Origin: Rhytidiadelphus loreus
Lineage: Eukaryota; Streptophyta; Bryopsida; Hypnales; Hylocomiaceae
Assembly: GCA_947034895.1 (NCBI GenBank)
Contig: OX344765.1
Span: 36,709,001-36,773,000, forward strand
Direction: 5' to 3'
DNA length: 64,000 nucleotides
Under the pieces are notes generated by a model. That model was not told the DNA's origin, made no database searches, and saw only the letters and a program-made list of their open reading frames with translations. The position numbers and the translations under genes are program-made. Below, piece by piece: positions 61,401 to 64,000 of the stretch. Every line of letters starts with the position of its first letter. Position 1 is the first letter of the stretch.

Positions 61401-63312
61401 ACCTTCTCTTCACCACTGATAGGACAAGTTGCAATCATTTGCAACTTATCAAGAGTCATCTCTGGAACAATGTTGGAACTCCAATGTTGCTCAATCTTTA
61501 TCATTACAACATCAGAGTGAGGTCAGTTTAGTTTTGAAGGAAGAACATGAAGTGATACTGTTTGAAAGGTAGGAGCATACTTCTTTAAGAAAGTCGCTTC
61601 CAAAATTAGGATTAGCCACTGCTGTGAGCTTGTTCATCTTCTGGATCAATTTCGAAGTTTGATCTTTAGCACCAAACTTCATGGCAACCAAGATGCCGTC
61701 GGATGATTGCTCTTCTTCGGGTGTCTCCTCTTTGTACAACCGTTCGCAAAATCAGCTGCTGCAGCTATCTCATACTGTAAAAAAATGGAGATATAAGAAT
61801 CGCTGTCATAAAACAGCCAAGATACTATCAAGTAGAATATTGATATGTGAAAAAGAAAACTCACCCGAAAAATGAATGAAGTGAACACTTCAACAGACAT
61901 ACAGTACCAACTCTTTCGAGTATTTTGTTGGCACTGCATCATCTCAGAGGCGCTCAAATGCTCCGCAAATTTCTGTAGAAGAAGTGAACCATATTTTTGA
62001 ACACGAAACAAAGTGTGCACAAGGTTGGTTTTGATAAACAAAATCTCAGTGTGCTTGCACAACCCAAGAGTGATGCTCAATATAACTGAATAATGAATCA
62101 GAAGGAATGAAAACTGAAATGATAGGAATGATGCACTTACTTATTCACATCATGCATGGCATGCATGACTTGTCCAACCTTGCCTTTAGTGTCCAATATG
62201 ATTGAGTCCACCGAAATGTGCCAATCAAGATCGCAGTCATGGTATTGGGATATGTATGAGGACCGCGCAAGCAACCGGTGGTTACCATCACACACAATAA
62301 ACTTGCAGCTTTGCAAGTGCTCCAATCCAGGTGTTGAACCAAGTATAGAGTTGAAGTTATCATTTTTAGAATTCCACAGCGGTCCCCATGCACCTCTCTC
62401 GACATCCGATACATCCTCCATTTCTCCTCGCTCATTAGTAATAGAAACATAGAACACTGAAGACCCATCTCTATAACCGTTAACGAAATCCTCTTGAAGC
62501 CTAGAGATATCACTTTGAAGCGCTGACCGAACCATAGGCATTACAACAAGGCGGCACAAGGGAATCATTAAGCGAGATATTGAATGAGGTTTCAATCTCA
62601 AGGCCGCAATAGAAGCGACAGATTTCACTTTTTCAGCTTTGCGAAATGTGTCCTCGGAAGCATAGTCCATGTCCCTCTTCTCGGGTACATAGTCATCAAC
62701 CCCACCTTCTTGTTCTGCAACACCGCTTGAATTTTCCTTCTCTTCGATGCGAGATCCAGAAACAGGAGTTACAATAGTCATTTCCTGTTTCAAGGCAAGT
62801 GAACAAAGGGAAATGAAAAATCTGGATAAGAATCTGGATTAAGAAATCAGTCTATAGACATGATGAAATCTCGTGAAGGGAAATGTATTTGACCAAGATC
62901 ATCCTTCGGTGCCGAGGCCACTGGGCTGCCCAACTATTTTATTCAGCCACAAAGCCTACATATTTCAACCTCTAATGAGTTCAAGCACTAATAAAACTAC
63001 TGTAGATCATGATTACACTGGCAAGGACCTGGCCTACCTTTGGTGCCGAGGAGAGCTTACAAAAGAAGAAGTTTTCAAAGAAGGTCTAAATGCACCAAGG
63101 AATGATGCATTCGGCACCGACCGCATGAAGGAGTACAGAAAAAATCCAACAACAGAATGCGAAAGAACGAATAGCACAAAATGACTCACGGCACTTGAAG
63201 CGGTTGTGACCTCCGCTTCCGCCAGTCCCGATTGGTCGTTACGTGTGTTGGTGCCGCCATCACCGGTTCCGTCACCAACTATCTCGCTCCTAGTCCCTGG
63301 CCTTTGAGCCAT
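58424..63312 (-). pseudogene. Broken ParB-like plus DNA-methyltransferase-like gene
   Basis: Minus-strand exons: 63312-63190, 62784-62141, 62075-61865, 61774-61581, about 61484-61265, 61151-60925, 60818-60128, 60035-59688, 59443-59164, 59031-58846, 58694-58424. The start is MAQRPGTRSEIV. The second exon carries a ParB-type segment (FIVCDGNHRLLAR, about 62270-62300). A K/A-rich linker fills 60818-60128. The eighth to tenth exons follow the order of a beta-class DNA methyltransferase: IDLIIADMPEN (where active enzymes have DPPY), then DPRFLQMLIQACSLPNDIVMD, then NRHIIALEEDKAIFDGIL. Both catalytic motifs are altered: DMPE at 59952-59963, and DCIVATC where a glycine-rich FxGxG loop is expected. 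The 61774-61581 exon is 194 bases between two phase-0 introns and changes frame near 61740. A TAG (61396-61394) interrupts the next exon, and the junction after 59164 does not fit in frame. I infer a decayed copy of a gene of bacterial or phage-like architecture; an assembly error at one site is possible but not at all three. Confidence 0.65.
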
Positions 63313-64000
63313 TTCTTCAATTTCCTAAACAACATGAGAGTTGCTTAAAATGAGATGATCTGACTCTGTAACATTGATTTTGGATTTCATCCGTGATTTA
63401 TGACGGGTTTGCTCACCACACGGGGGAAATGGGAGCCCTCGGCGCCTAGAGTCAGGATTCACCGGGAACCTGGAATCGTTGACCACAAGAAACAGACGCT
63501 GGGGTTTCGGGACTTACCTGCAGAGCGCTCGGGGGAGAATGGTGGCCTCAATGCCGAGGGACGAGCTTCAGTAGGCTCAGGCATCAAAGAAGACAGAAAA
63601 AGGAAGTAGGTGATTGGAAACACTTACCTCCGATGTGCTCACCGCGCGGGGATATTGGAGGGCCCTGGCGTCGAGGGACGCGAGTCGCTAGGCAAAGGTG
63701 ATCATCGAGGCCAACAAGCATGGGCGCGGCCATGGCAGAACTAGCTCACAAGTTCACACCTTAAGGGCGGGGAGGGTGGCCTCGGTGCCGAGGGACTGGG
63801 ATCAGCAGGCACAGGGATTCGACCAAGACAACAAGTATGGGCACGGCCACGGCAGATGCATAGCTCACGAGTTCACACCTTAAGGGTGGGGAGGGTGGCC
63901 TTGGTGCCAAGGGACTGGGATCAGCAGGCACAGGGATTCGACCAAGACAAAAATCACAAGCAGGGGGGTGGAAACACTTACCTCCGAAGAACACACCGCG
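63313..64000 (-). repeat. Diverged tandem repeats in the 5' region of the ParB-methyltransferase gene
   Basis: A unit of about 118 bases repeats at 63713 and 63830 (AACAAG.ATGGGC, AGTTCACACCTTAAGGG, GGGACTGGGATCAGCAGGCA). A longer period of 354 bases links GGAAACACTTACCTCCGA at 63616 and 63970, both followed by CACCGCG. On the minus strand these read CGGAG|GTAAGTG, a good splice donor. A third similar donor (CTGCAG|GTAAG) lies near 63515. The gene's first coding exon has an acceptor just above its ATG (TTGTTTAG), so the repeats look like multiplied leader exons or promoter units. They continue past the window edge. Confidence 0.55.

Overview
The window is nuclear DNA from a seed-free streptophyte plant, most likely a bryophyte such as a moss. 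The support is many-exon genes with GT-AG introns, a plastid acyltransferase with a transit peptide, a plant-type peroxisomal MFP2, and a gene resembling a centriole protein, which a plant with swimming sperm would need. Gene exons are far richer in G+C than the very AT-rich spacers. The clade is an inference; no organelle or marker gene fixes it.

Layout. 39-10309 (minus): a 15-exon gene for a roughly 1,919-residue coiled-coil protein whose N-terminal third resembles CEP295/Ana1. 11-13.6 kb: its upstream region, with no clear gene. 13.6-20.5 kb: AT-rich spacer built largely of non-coding terminal-inverted-repeat elements. 21036-23593 (minus): plastid lysophosphatidic acid acyltransferase, 6 exons, 371 residues. 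27460-35425 (plus): MFP2, 18 exons, 720 residues, ending in the peroxisomal signal SRL. 35.4-42.3 kb: more inverted-repeat elements, including a nested pair. 42693-47460 (plus): auxilin-like J-domain protein in two exons. 47.5-58.4 kb: AT-rich spacer with small elements and a 395-bp tandem duplication. 58424-63312 (minus): an intron-containing gene joining a ParB-like domain to a DNA-methyltransferase-like domain, here broken by a frameshift and a stop. 63.4-64.0 kb: diverged tandem repeats in its 5' region.

The genes do not form a pathway. LPAT makes phosphatidic acid for plastid lipids, MFP2 degrades fatty acids in peroxisomes, and the auxilin-like protein strips clathrin coats. The LPAT and MFP2 genes are divergent, about 3.9 kb apart between start codons.

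The two most unusual signals are (1) a family of non-coding elements bounded by TTAA and beginning CCCC, which looks like a piggyBac-type MITE family in a plant, with an empty-versus-filled target site visible inside the window; and (2) the decayed ParB-methyltransferase gene of apparently bacterial or phage-like architecture.
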